Shown: positions 41,464-49,889 of the stretch, in pieces
Layout of the letters: every line of letters starts with the position of its first letter
Numbering within the stretch: the stretch's first letter is position 1
Assembly: GCA_934432595.1 (NCBI GenBank)
Contig: CAKRYR010000011.1
Location: 1 to 64,000, forward strand
Source: an uncultured Lachnospiraceae bacterium
Lineage (GTDB): Bacteria > Bacillota > Clostridia > Lachnospirales > Lachnospiraceae
Direction of reading: 5' to 3'
Length of the DNA: 64,000 bases
Notes under the pieces: generated by a model
The model's input: only the letters and a program-made list of their open reading frames with translations
The model's database searches: none
Told to the model about the DNA's origin: nothing
Translations under genes and position numbers: made by a program

Positions 41464-42081
41464 TTACTGCTGTACATCGATGTCTACTGGTATTTCTGTA
41501 TTTACTACAGCTTTCTTACCAGTATCTGAGTCATAATATAACACATTAAATTTTCCTTTATATATACCAGGTTTTAAACCTATGTCTGTCTTTAAGTCTA
41601 ACTTCTTTACTTGATAACCTGGAGATAATGTATCTGATTGTACTACTACATTATCTTGAATAACTATTTGTAATACCATTGATTGGTTTGACCTTGCAGG
41701 ATTACCAAATAATAAGCTTACTATTTTGTCTGATAAATCAATAGTTACATCTTTTGAATAAGTTATACTTACTGCTCCGCCACCTTTTGGTTGGTCAAGC
41801 TTTTTGTCACCTTCATCTCCCATAGATTCTGCATTTTTCTCTTTCTCTCCAGGTGCAACATCTGGCTCAAGAATTTTAGGTTCATCTTGTTCTGGATTGT
41901 TATTTCTTACAAATACTGCCCAATACGCCACTCCTAAAGATGTACATGTTATTAACAAAAGTAATAATATTAACAACTGTTTTTTCCAATGTACTTTTTC
42001 CTTCTTAGGTTTTGAACCATTATCACCAACTTTCTCTTGGATAATTTCTTCGTTCTCTGCTGTCTGTTTTTCTTCATTCAT
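41464..42081 (-). CDS. Membrane-anchored Ig-like partner protein
   Basis: A 205-residue protein. A charged cytoplasmic N-terminus of about 32 residues is followed by one membrane segment (KQLLILLLLLITCTSLGVAY), an acidic linker, and an outer beta-sandwich (AVSITYSKDVTIDLSDKIVS, then MVLQIVIQDNVVVQSDTLSP and GIYKGKFNVLYYD). It lies directly upstream of the WG-domain operon and is a candidate anchor or assembly factor for those proteins. Function not known. Confidence 0.75.
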   Translation of the reverse strand: MNEEKQTAENEEIIQEKVGDNGSKPKKEKVHWKKQLLILLLLLITCTSLGVAYWAVFVRNNNPEQDEPKILEPDVAPGEKEKNAESMGDEGDKKLDQPKGGGAVSITYSKDVTIDLSDKIVSLLFGNPARSNQSMVLQIVIQDNVVVQSDTLSPGYQVKKLDLKTDIGLKPGIYKGKFNVLYYDSDTGKKAVVNTEIPVDIDVQQ

Positions 42082-42345
42082 ATACTTTTGAGCCTCCTAT
42101 ATAAAGCAATTTTTCTTCTTAATTGTCACCTTAATCATGTCATACTTATTAACTTTATACACACATATCTATCATTTATCACATAATAATACTTACAATA
42201 AATAATAAATATGATGACACCTCATATGCATTTATCGAACAATTATTTATAAATATTTACAGTATTCAACTGTATTTTACCTTTATTTGTGAATTTTTTG
42301 TCAAATATCATATTCTCACGTTTCTACATTACTTTTTTAATATGC
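42082..42345. other. AT-rich gap upstream of the partner gene
   Basis: No gene or clear terminator is seen; it should hold the promoter of 41464-42081, which I cannot identify with confidence. Confidence 0.4.
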
Positions 42346-42780
42346 TTAATTTGCAATACTGTAATCTGACAATGTAACTGATACAGTTCCTACTGATGTC
42401 AATATTGATCCGTAGTTCTGTTTCAAAGTATCTGTTATTATACCATCTAATGATAATGATGACGTGCTACTCTGCCTTTTTCTTTGTATCTGCTTGACAA
42501 TTCTTATTAAGATTACAAACAATTTTCCCGTTTTCAAGTTCAAGATTATAATTATTCTTAACATAAATTCCACTTATAGTTTCTGATGTATTCTTATTAT
42601 TTAGTTCAATATTAACTGTTCCTGCTGAACTTATTGCACTAGCAGTTGACGTAACATCAATTATTCCGCTCTCTCCAACTGTTATGTTACCAGTAGTAGT
42701 ATATAATCCATTACCTCCAACACTATTTACCGTTGTTGTACCACCAGTAATACTAATGTCATTACTCTTGGTTATCTTAC
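42346..42780 (-). pseudogene. Decayed copy of the 36339-38102 gene
   Basis: Minus-strand translation gives SNDISITGGTTTVNSVGGNG and GESGIIDVTSTASAISSAGT in one frame, like the beta-helix body of the 36339-38102 protein. After a frameshift it gives SLSLDGIITDTLKQNYGSIL and TVSVTLSD, like its C-terminus. The start and most of the middle are missing. It flanks the array on the other side, so duplication and decay have both taken place here. Confidence 0.65.
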
Positions 42781-42915
42781 TCCTTTACTTTTTAAAATAT
42801 TTATGCTCTTTTACCTCTCTCTCAATGCTTTCTCCTTGTCCTTCAACTTCAATATAAAAACTATTGCCAATACTATCCCTATAAACAAAAAATCCACCTA
42901 AATGGATTTTTTATA

Positions 42916-43572
42916 TTATATATTCTTTATTTTCTTTTCATACATTATAAGCATTGTAGTAGCCACAATTACAGGTATAATTCCCGCCACCGAAGCCTTA
43001 ATTCCCCATGTCTTAGTTACTATAAATGCATATGCAACTCCAAGATGATAATATAGTAAGGTTGCGCCGAAGAATTTTCCCCTAGCTAAATGTTCTGGTT
43101 TCTTATTAGCAAGATACTCTGTGAAACCGATAATCATCTGTCTCAAATTATTAGTTGAAAATATAGTTGAACAGAAATATTCATTGGCCTTAGGAAATGA
43201 ATTCCACTGAAATGCTGACATAAAAAATACTGGAAATAATGCAATTATAGGATTAATATCTGTCGGAATAAATGCCAATATTATCATCCCTATAGCATCA
43301 ATTACCATACTTAAATATTGCATATTCACCTTGCATATCTTCGGTAATGCAACAGTAAAAATAATGGCAGAAATATATAAGACTAATGCTAATAGTCTAA
43401 AAATATAAGCCTCCAAATTATTATCCATTAGTCCTATTACTATTGCTATCATATTGGTTGTCTCTGCCGAACCAAAATTACTCGTTCTTGAAATTATTGC
43501 ATATGCACCTAGGAACCCTCCTATAAGTGACACTATATGATGTATTCTAGCTTCGTATTTTGCCCTTGTCAC
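42916..43572 (-). CDS. DUF1275 (YoaK) family membrane protein
   Basis: A 218-residue protein with about six membrane segments. HHIVSLIGGFLGAYAIISRT opens it, and SAFQWNSFPKANEYFCSTIF STNNLRQMIIG is the conserved YoaK middle. The membership is clear but no biochemical function is established for the family. A terminator-like sequence is not obvious after its stop. Confidence 0.85.
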   Translation of the reverse strand: MTRAKYEARIHHIVSLIGGFLGAYAIISRTSNFGSAETTNMIAIVIGLMDNNLEAYIFRLLALVLYISAIIFTVALPKICKVNMQYLSMVIDAIGMIILAFIPTDINPIIALFPVFFMSAFQWNSFPKANEYFCSTIFSTNNLRQMIIGFTEYLANKKPEHLARGKFFGATLLYYHLGVAYAFIVTKTWGIKASVAGIIPVIVATTMLIMYEKKIKNI

Positions 43573-44215
43573 AATTACATACCTCTTCTTCTAAATTATT
43601 ATATATGCTTACTGTTATCCAGATTATATTTTCTTAATTTCTCATGTCTAATATTATTAAATATTGTACTTCCCACATATTTTATCATATTATCGGCAAA
43701 TTCAATAGTCAAATATTAAAAATAATATCCACATTTTTATATATGAAAAATGTTCAATTTTGAAAATACTCTCAAATATATTTAATATCACTACCGATAA
43801 AGTTAAAGTGACTATATTTTTAATTCTCGTGAATAATTTTAATTTCACTTAATTATACTCACATCAACTAATAAAATAACTTAGAATGGGGAAAAAATAA
43901 CAAATGAGAAAGCTTTTAATTACCTTATAAGCTTTCTCATTTTTATATCTAACTGGTTTAATGCACTACATATAAGCCAAAACTATACCACTAGAATTTA
44001 ATTTTTTATTGTCTTCGATGCCTTCATCTCAGCATTCATATCATCAACATAATTACCCGTTGTAATAACCCAATGGATCTGTTTAAAAAATATACCCCTA
44101 TTCTACTTAAGAAAAAAATAACAACAATAAACATATAACGCAACTTCCTATATTCTTATTATTTAATTTAAATATTTGATTTAATTAGATCTTTACTTCA
44201 CTTATATTCTGAAAT
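43573..44215. other. Gap with an orphan terminator
   Basis: No gene seen in 640 bp of AT-rich DNA apart from the 14-bp stem terminator at 43902-43942. The terminator may mark a short untranslated RNA, but I see no promoter with confidence. Confidence 0.4.
43902..43942. terminator. Strong orphan terminator
   Basis: AAATGAGAAAGCTT pairs with AAGCTTTCTCATTT over 14 bp with a 13-base loop. T-runs lie on both sides. No gene ends nearby on either strand, since the closest stops are over 250 bases away. Confidence 0.7.
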
Positions 44216-44695
44216 TTATTCTTGAACATTGCTTTCTTCAACAGTCACAGTTCCATTTCCTTCTTCCATAGGAAATGAATTAGTTCCATCATCATATGTT
44301 GTAACTACCTTATATTTAACAACATCTCCCTTACTAACTTGAACGTCACAGAACCATTTATATACATCTCCTTCACACATATCCTTGTGCATCTTTTCTT
44401 CTCTTTCCTCGCCATCATTAATACTGTATACTAATGTTCTATCTCCACGTATAGCATTCTGTCCACTTTGAATAGTTCTTTCATAATTAATTCTGTATTT
44501 AAATGTTTCGGTATTCTCGTCAATATTTGTCTCTGTTACAACTATTTTCTCGTTAGCTTCTTCCTGATTAACTTCGACTGCAACCTCTGGTTCACTTGCA
44601 CTTACCTTATCTGTAGCCTTTGGTGCAACAACGACTACTGTTCCCAATACTAATGCACTACCTACAACACCTAATAACACCTTATTCAATTTCAT
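44216..44695 (-). CDS. Secreted protein with beta-sandwich domain
   Basis: A 159-residue protein. MKLNKVLLGVVGSALVLGTV then VVVAPKATDKVSA is a signal peptide. The mature region, after an acidic linker, has YRINYERTIQSGQNAIRGDR, WFCDVQVSKGDVVKYKVVTT and a short strand end, like a carbohydrate-binding or Ig-type sandwich. AAAAGGGGCG precedes ATG 44695. It stands alone between two long gaps. Function unknown. Confidence 0.7.
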   Translation of the reverse strand: MKLNKVLLGVVGSALVLGTVVVVAPKATDKVSASEPEVAVEVNQEEANEKIVVTETNIDENTETFKYRINYERTIQSGQNAIRGDRTLVYSINDGEEREEKMHKDMCEGDVYKWFCDVQVSKGDVVKYKVVTTYDDGTNSFPMEEGNGTVTVEESNVQE

Positions 44696-45350
44696 TTTAA
44701 AAACGCCCCTTTTCCTTTCATAACAAATTTTATTACTTTACAACGACCATACTACCAACATTCTCCTCAATAGTCAAATCATAAGAAAAAATAAAATTTG
44801 TACATTTTAGCCAAGCTTTCAAAAAATACAATTGTTCAACATTCACATAAAATGGACTCTAAAGTTAGCTAAAACATACAAATTTATCATAAATCTTTTC
44901 TATATGAATTTTTTTCTGATCAAATCATTAATTAAAACGCCAAACTTCTCAAAATAAATCTTAAATCGTAATTTAGAAGTTATTTAGAATTTATTAATAA
45001 AATACACATACCTATGACTCTGTCAAAAAAAGCCATAACTAAATCTGCTTCAATACCATCTCTTAAAAATCTGAAACAGGTCTAATTTGTATCATATGAA
45101 CCTACTTGCAATACTTATCATAATATTATCAATATTTTATCTTTGTTTATGTTATAACTAATTAATATCATTTTTACACCAAGTAACTTCTCTATCTAAA
45201 GATAAAAATAACTAGACAAAGCGTTACTAATACGCTTTTTCTTGCTTTTTGAATGTATTAAATACCATCTCTAAATTTCTTCTTCAGCTCCCATTTATAC
45301 CAATTTTTTTTATAATACTTAATTACTCTAATGTATTTGCTCTTATCATA
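44696..45350. other. Long AT-rich gap
   Basis: No gene seen. A plus-strand hairpin with T-run (AAAGCGT/ACGCTTT at 45218-45238 then TT) is the only clear structure. It could end a short RNA from the plus strand. Confidence 0.4.
45218..45240 (+). terminator. Orphan plus-strand terminator
   Basis: AAAGCGT, a 7-base loop and ACGCTTT followed by TT; no plus-strand gene lies upstream. Confidence 0.5.
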
Positions 45351-46160
45351 TTAGTTTAATATACATTCTATATTTTTTCTTACGTATTTTATATTTAGGG
45401 GATTATTTTTTGTTTCATATGTAACGACCAGATTGTTTCCTAATACAATATCATTGTCAAGATAATTATTTATCTTATTAACAAATTGACTTGAATATGT
45501 AGGATCATCCATTAGACCTGCGTGCTCCCAATAAGTGATTTTTCCTGTATTAATATTTAAAATTGTAAAATCTGGATAAAAGACCTGTACTTTACCATTA
45601 ATTATTAATTCCAAAGGTCGTTCGTATTTGTATAATAAATTCTTGTTCTGATTTAATATATTTGCAATAATAAGCTCTGATTTAGAACGAACCATCTCTC
45701 CTCTATCAGTTTCAAATATCATATTCTCTTCATATTTATTATTAGTTTCATAATTCTCATTTTCCCATCTTCTTATTTGTTCTTTGGGACTAATTGAGAT
45801 AGGCGTAATTAACTCTCTTCTTCTATCAGATAAATCATCATAGACACTATTAATTTCATTTTGATTATACTGCATCTTCTGGATATTTTCCAACAATTGA
45901 ATTCGCTTTTCCACTAAAGGTTTTACCTTTTTAAAATAACTCTTTTCAGCCAAGTCACTTACTAACTGTTTTTCATTTACACCTATAAATTTTTTTTCAA
46001 ATTCGCCAGTATTTTTATTCTTAAATTGATGGTAATAAGCATCTTTTCCCCTTTTTTTCTGTATTTTCAAACTTCCAATAGGCGCATTACTTAATTTTTT
46101 CTCTACCTCCTCTAATTTCTGCTTATTTTCTTCTATTTTCTTTTGAATAAGCTTATCCAA
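45351..46160 (-). CDS. PD-(D/E)XK-like nuclease with coiled-coil N-terminus
   Basis: A 269-residue protein. Residues 1-110 are a coiled coil around a short beta piece (GKDAYYHQFKNKNTGEFEKK). Residues about 165-265 look like a restriction-endonuclease fold: VRSKSELIIANILNQ, YKYERPLEL, VFYPDFTILN and TYWEHAGLMDDP (Glu, then D, then E-H in place of E-x-K). The likely start is TTG 46160, 7-8 bases after AAGGAGGGA; an in-frame ATG at 46178 lies upstream of that site. Four 84-bp repeats lie immediately before. Substrate and role are unknown. Confidence 0.7.
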   Translation of the reverse strand: MDKLIQKKIEENKQKLEEVEKKLSNAPIGSLKIQKKRGKDAYYHQFKNKNTGEFEKKFIGVNEKQLVSDLAEKSYFKKVKPLVEKRIQLLENIQKMQYNQNEINSVYDDLSDRRRELITPISISPKEQIRRWENENYETNNKYEENMIFETDRGEMVRSKSELIIANILNQNKNLLYKYERPLELIINGKVQVFYPDFTILNINTGKITYWEHAGLMDDPTYSSQFVNKINNYLDNDIVLGNNLVVTYETKNNPLNIKYVRKNIECILN

Positions 46161-46204
46161 ATAGTCTCCCTCCTTCATCTCATATAACTTTTAAAATTGT
46201 TTTT

Positions 46205-46506
46205 TTGTATTTTTGCCAGTCCAAACTTGCCTTCAACTCACTTTTGGACTGGCATTTGAACCATTTTTCATTGTTTTTCATTGTTTTTGTGTATTTTTGC
46301 CAGTCCAAACTTGCTCTTAGCCCACTTTTGGACTGGCATTTGAACCATTTTTCATTGTTTTTCATTGTTTTTGTGTATTTTTGCCAGTCCAAACTTGCCC
46401 TTATCCCACTTTTGGACTGGCATTTAAACCATTTTTCATTGTTTTTCATTGTTGTTATGTATTTTTGCCAGTCCAAACTTGCTCTTAGCCCACTTTTGGA
46501 CTGGCA
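46205..46506. repeat. Four 84-bp tandem repeats with 12-bp inverted arms
   Basis: TGCCAGTCCAAA begins at 46214, 46298, 46382 and 46466, exactly 84 bp apart. Each is matched 29 bp further by TTTGGACTGGCA, giving a 12-bp stem with a 17-base loop. The rest of each unit is T-rich with CATTGTTTTTCATTG. The array directly precedes the nuclease gene in its transcription direction. Confidence 0.92.
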
Positions 46507-46609
46507 TTTAATTAAAATATCATAGAATTTCATTGATTTGACCAAATTTGATAGATTCTGCTGTTCAAAGACCAATACCTGCCCCCAAACTCGAATCAAA
46601 TTGAATTAC

Positions 46610-46777
46610 AATAGAAACTATAGAAATTATAATAGACACTATACCTAATATAATAGATACTATATATAACATAATAGACATTCTAGATAACATAATAGAC
46701 ATTCTAGATAGCATAATAGACATTCTAGATAGCATAATAGACTCTATAGATATTATAATAGACTCTATAGATATTAT
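46610..46777. repeat. Eight 21-bp tandem repeats
   Basis: Eight units of the form TAATAGACATTCTAGATAGCA, with the central units nearly identical and the outer ones diverged. Many units carry TCTAGA or CTATAG palindromes. It lies between the ppdK 3' end and the 84-bp array. Confidence 0.9.
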
Positions 46778-46780
46778 AAT

Positions 46781-46809
46781 GTTCAGCCCCGCATAAAGCG
46801 GGGCTGAAC
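46781..46809 (-). terminator. GC-rich hairpin after ppdK
   Basis: GTTCAGCCCCGC, a 5-base loop and GCGGGGCTGAAC form a perfect 12-bp stem 67 bases after the ppdK stop. No T-run follows on the minus strand (ATTATAAT), so termination may be partial. Confidence 0.65.
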
Positions 46810-46875
46810 ATATATAAACCAATAATACATTACGTACAATTGTTTATTACTCAACAACAATTCATTGCCTAACAA

Positions 46876-49497
46876 TTATTTATTGTTTAATGCTGCTTGA
46901 GCTGCTGCAAGTCTTGCAATAGGTACACGGAATGGTGAACATGATACATAGTTTAATCCTACTTTGTGGCAGAATTCAACTGATGATGGATCTCCACCGT
47001 GCTCTCCACAGATACCTAACTTAATGTTTGGTCTTGTAGCACGACCTTTTTCAGCTGCCATCTTAACTAATTGTCCAACACCATTTTGGTCTAATCTTGC
47101 AAATGGATCTGACTCATAGATTTTAGCTTTGTAGTAAGAATCTAAGAACTTACCAGCGTCATCACGAGAGAAACCAAATGTCATTTGAGTTAAGTCGTTA
47201 GTACCAAATGAGAAGAACTCAGCTTCTTCAGCTATTTCGTTTGCAGTTAATGCTGCACGAGGGATTTCAATCATAGTACCAATATGATATTCGATGTCTG
47301 ATCCTTTTTCCTTCTTAACTTGCTCTGCTACTTCTACAACTACATCTTTAACAAATTTTAATTCTTTCTTTTCTCCAACAAGTGGAATCATAATTTCAGG
47401 AACGATATCGTATCCTTTTTCATTCTTAACTTCGATAGCTGCTTCCATAACTGCTCTAGTTTGCATCTTAGCAATCTCTGGATAAGTTACAGCAAGACGG
47501 CATCCTCTGTGTCCCATCATTGGGTTGAATTCATGTAAAGCGTCACATTTAGTTTTAACTTCTTCTACAGTAAGACCCATATCTTTAGCTAATGCAGCGA
47601 TATCTTCGTCTTCAGTTGGAACGAACTCATGTAGAGGTGGATCTAAGTAACGAACTGTCATTGGTCTACCTTCTAGAGTTTCATACATAGCCTTGAAGTC
47701 AGCCTTTTGGAATTCACCGATTGCCTTAAGAGCTTCTTCTCTTTGCTCAACTGTATCTGAAAGAATCATTCTTCTGAACTTAGGAATTCTGTTCTCACCG
47801 AAGAACATATGCTCTGTACGGCAAAGACCGATTCCTTCTGCTCCTAATTTAACAGCGTTAGCTGTATCCTCTGGAGTATCAGCGTTAGTTCTAACCATTA
47901 ATGTTCTATATTCATCAGCCCAAGCCATGATTCTACCGAAGTTTCCACCGATAGAAGCTTCAACTGTCTTAATATCTCCGTTGTAAATCTTACCAGTTGT
48001 ACCATCAAGTGAGATATAATCTCCTTCATGATAAGTATGTCCACCAAGTTCAAAGTACTTAGCCTCTTCATCAATCTTGATATCTCCACAACCAGATACA
48101 CAGCAAGTACCCATACCACGAGCAACAACTGCTGCGTGAGATGTCATACCACCACGAACTGTTAAGATACCTTCAGCTGCGTGCATACCTTCGATATCTT
48201 CTGGTGAAGTCTCAAGACGTACAAGGATAACTCTTTCTCCTCTTTCTCCAGCTACCTTAGCGTCATCAGCCGTAAAGTAAACCTTACCTGCTGCTGCACC
48301 TGGTGATGCTGGAAGAGCTGATCCGATAACTTCTCCTGCTTTTAATGCATCTACATCAAATGTTGGGTGAAGTAATTGATCTAATGACTTAGCTTCAATT
48401 CTAAGTACAGCTTCCTCTGGAGTGATCATTCCTTCGTCAACTAAATCGCAAGCGATTTGAAGAGCTGCTGGAGCAGTTCTCTTACCATTACGAGTTTGTA
48501 AGAAATATAATTTACCTTCTTGGATAGTAAATTCCATATCTTGCATATCTCTGTAGTGGTCCTCTAATTTATGAGCGATTTCCATGAATTGCTTGTAGCA
48601 TTCTGGAAGATCTTCTTCAAGTTTTGAAATTGGTTGAGGAGTTCTAATACCAGCAACAACGTCTTCACCTTGTGCATTGATTAGGTACTCACCATAGATT
48701 CCTTTAGCACCTGTAGATGGGTTACGAGTAAATGCAACACCAGTACCTGATGTCTCACCCATGTTACCAAATACCATTGCTTGAACGTTAACAGCTGTAC
48801 CCCAGTCACCTGGAATATCATTCATTCTTCTGTAAACGATAGCTCTTGGGTTATCCCATGAACGGAATACTGCTTTAACAGCTTCCATTAATTGAACCTT
48901 AGGATCTTGTGGGAATTCTTCTCCCATTTTCTCTTTGTATATAGCCTTATATCTAGCTATAACTTCTTTTAAATCCTCAGCAGTTAAGTCTGTATCATAT
49001 TTAGCACCTTTAGCTTCTTTGATTTCATCTAAGATTCCTTCAAAGAAAGATTTGCTCATTTCCATAACTACGTCTGAGAACATTTGTATAAATCTTCTAT
49101 ATGAATCGTATGCGAATCTTGGATTACCAGTCTTCTTAGCAAATCCTTCAACTGCTACGTCATTCAAACCTAAGTTAAGAATTGTATCCATCATACCAGG
49201 CATAGAAGCTCTAGCTCCTGAACGAACTGATACTAGTAATGGATCTTCATTATCCCCAAATTTCTTTCCTTGCATTTTTTCCAATTCAGCCAATGCATCG
49301 AAGATTTGTCCTTGAATTTCTTCAGTAATCTTCTTTCCGCTGTTATAATAATCTGTACAAGCCTCTGTTGTAACAGTGAAACCTTGAGGGATTGGTAAAC
49401 CTAAACATGTCATTTCAGCAAGGTTAGCACCTTTTCCACCAAGAAGGTTTCTCATATCAGCGTTACCTTCTTTAAACAAATATACCCATTTTGCCAT
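46876..49497 (-). CDS. ppdK: Pyruvate, phosphate dikinase
   Basis: An 873-residue enzyme of normal length. GGKGANLAEMTCLGLPIPQG opens the ATP-grasp domain, GGMTSHAAVVARGMGTCCVS holds the phosphorylated His, and FSFGTNDLTQMTFGFSRDDA plus GICGEHGGDPSS belong to the PEP/pyruvate barrel. It interconverts pyruvate, ATP and Pi with PEP, AMP and PPi, common in anaerobic clostridia as a PPi-linked glycolytic step. The gene has better codon uniformity than its neighbours, as expected for high expression. Confidence 0.98.
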   Translation of the reverse strand: MAKWVYLFKEGNADMRNLLGGKGANLAEMTCLGLPIPQGFTVTTEACTDYYNSGKKITEEIQGQIFDALAELEKMQGKKFGDNEDPLLVSVRSGARASMPGMMDTILNLGLNDVAVEGFAKKTGNPRFAYDSYRRFIQMFSDVVMEMSKSFFEGILDEIKEAKGAKYDTDLTAEDLKEVIARYKAIYKEKMGEEFPQDPKVQLMEAVKAVFRSWDNPRAIVYRRMNDIPGDWGTAVNVQAMVFGNMGETSGTGVAFTRNPSTGAKGIYGEYLINAQGEDVVAGIRTPQPISKLEEDLPECYKQFMEIAHKLEDHYRDMQDMEFTIQEGKLYFLQTRNGKRTAPAALQIACDLVDEGMITPEEAVLRIEAKSLDQLLHPTFDVDALKAGEVIGSALPASPGAAAGKVYFTADDAKVAGERGERVILVRLETSPEDIEGMHAAEGILTVRGGMTSHAAVVARGMGTCCVSGCGDIKIDEEAKYFELGGHTYHEGDYISLDGTTGKIYNGDIKTVEASIGGNFGRIMAWADEYRTLMVRTNADTPEDTANAVKLGAEGIGLCRTEHMFFGENRIPKFRRMILSDTVEQREEALKAIGEFQKADFKAMYETLEGRPMTVRYLDPPLHEFVPTEDEDIAALAKDMGLTVEEVKTKCDALHEFNPMMGHRGCRLAVTYPEIAKMQTRAVMEAAIEVKNEKGYDIVPEIMIPLVGEKKELKFVKDVVVEVAEQVKKEKGSDIEYHIGTMIEIPRAALTANEIAEEAEFFSFGTNDLTQMTFGFSRDDAGKFLDSYYKAKIYESDPFARLDQNGVGQLVKMAAEKGRATRPNIKLGICGEHGGDPSSVEFCHKVGLNYVSCSPFRVPIARLAAAQAALNNK

Positions 49498-49889
49498 TTA
49501 AAGTTACCTCCTAAATTTATATAAATTTATTATTGATTAAAGTACTAGTTGCAACTTCCATTAATCTAACAAACATACTTTAACCATATTTTACTAAGTC
49601 GTGTTAAAGATATCTAACTGCATTGGATATAAAATACAGTAAGACTCGACTTTAGTCACCGTTTAACATTATAACACAGTCTTTTCCATATGTTAATATG
49701 TTTTTTGTAAAAATTTATGTCGAAATTGTAAATTTTTTTCCTAATTTTCCAAGAAAAATGTAAAAATTACCCAAAAATACCACTTCAAACTGTTTTGAAG
49801 TGGTATTTAACAGTAACAGTTCAGTCATCGGCCGAACTGCTACATTCAATATTCAATACTATATCTAATCCTATGGGTCTAATTAGATT
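49498..49889. other. Gap upstream of ppdK
   Basis: Contains the ppdK leader and the terminator of the membrane protein gene (49775-49808). A further small hairpin CAGTTC/GAACTG at about 49818-49840 follows. No gene is seen. Confidence 0.5.
49775..49808 (-). terminator. Terminator of the membrane TPR-like gene
   Basis: AAATACCACTTCAAA and TTTGAAGTGGTATTT form a perfect 15-bp stem with a 4-base loop; on the minus strand TTGGG and T-rich DNA follow. Confidence 0.75.

Noticed and set aside
46180..46599. A 139-codon open frame through the 84-bp repeats (repeats of SKSGLRASLDWQKY)
   Set aside because: 84 is a multiple of three, so the frame stays open by repetition. There is no convincing start signal, and the perfect 12-bp inverted arms explain the sequence better as a DNA/RNA repeat.
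46565..46822. An 85-codon frame rich in Ile/Ser/Met across the 21-bp repeats
   Set aside because: It is a by-product of 21-bp (seven-codon) repeats, has no ribosome site and includes the hairpin after ppdK.
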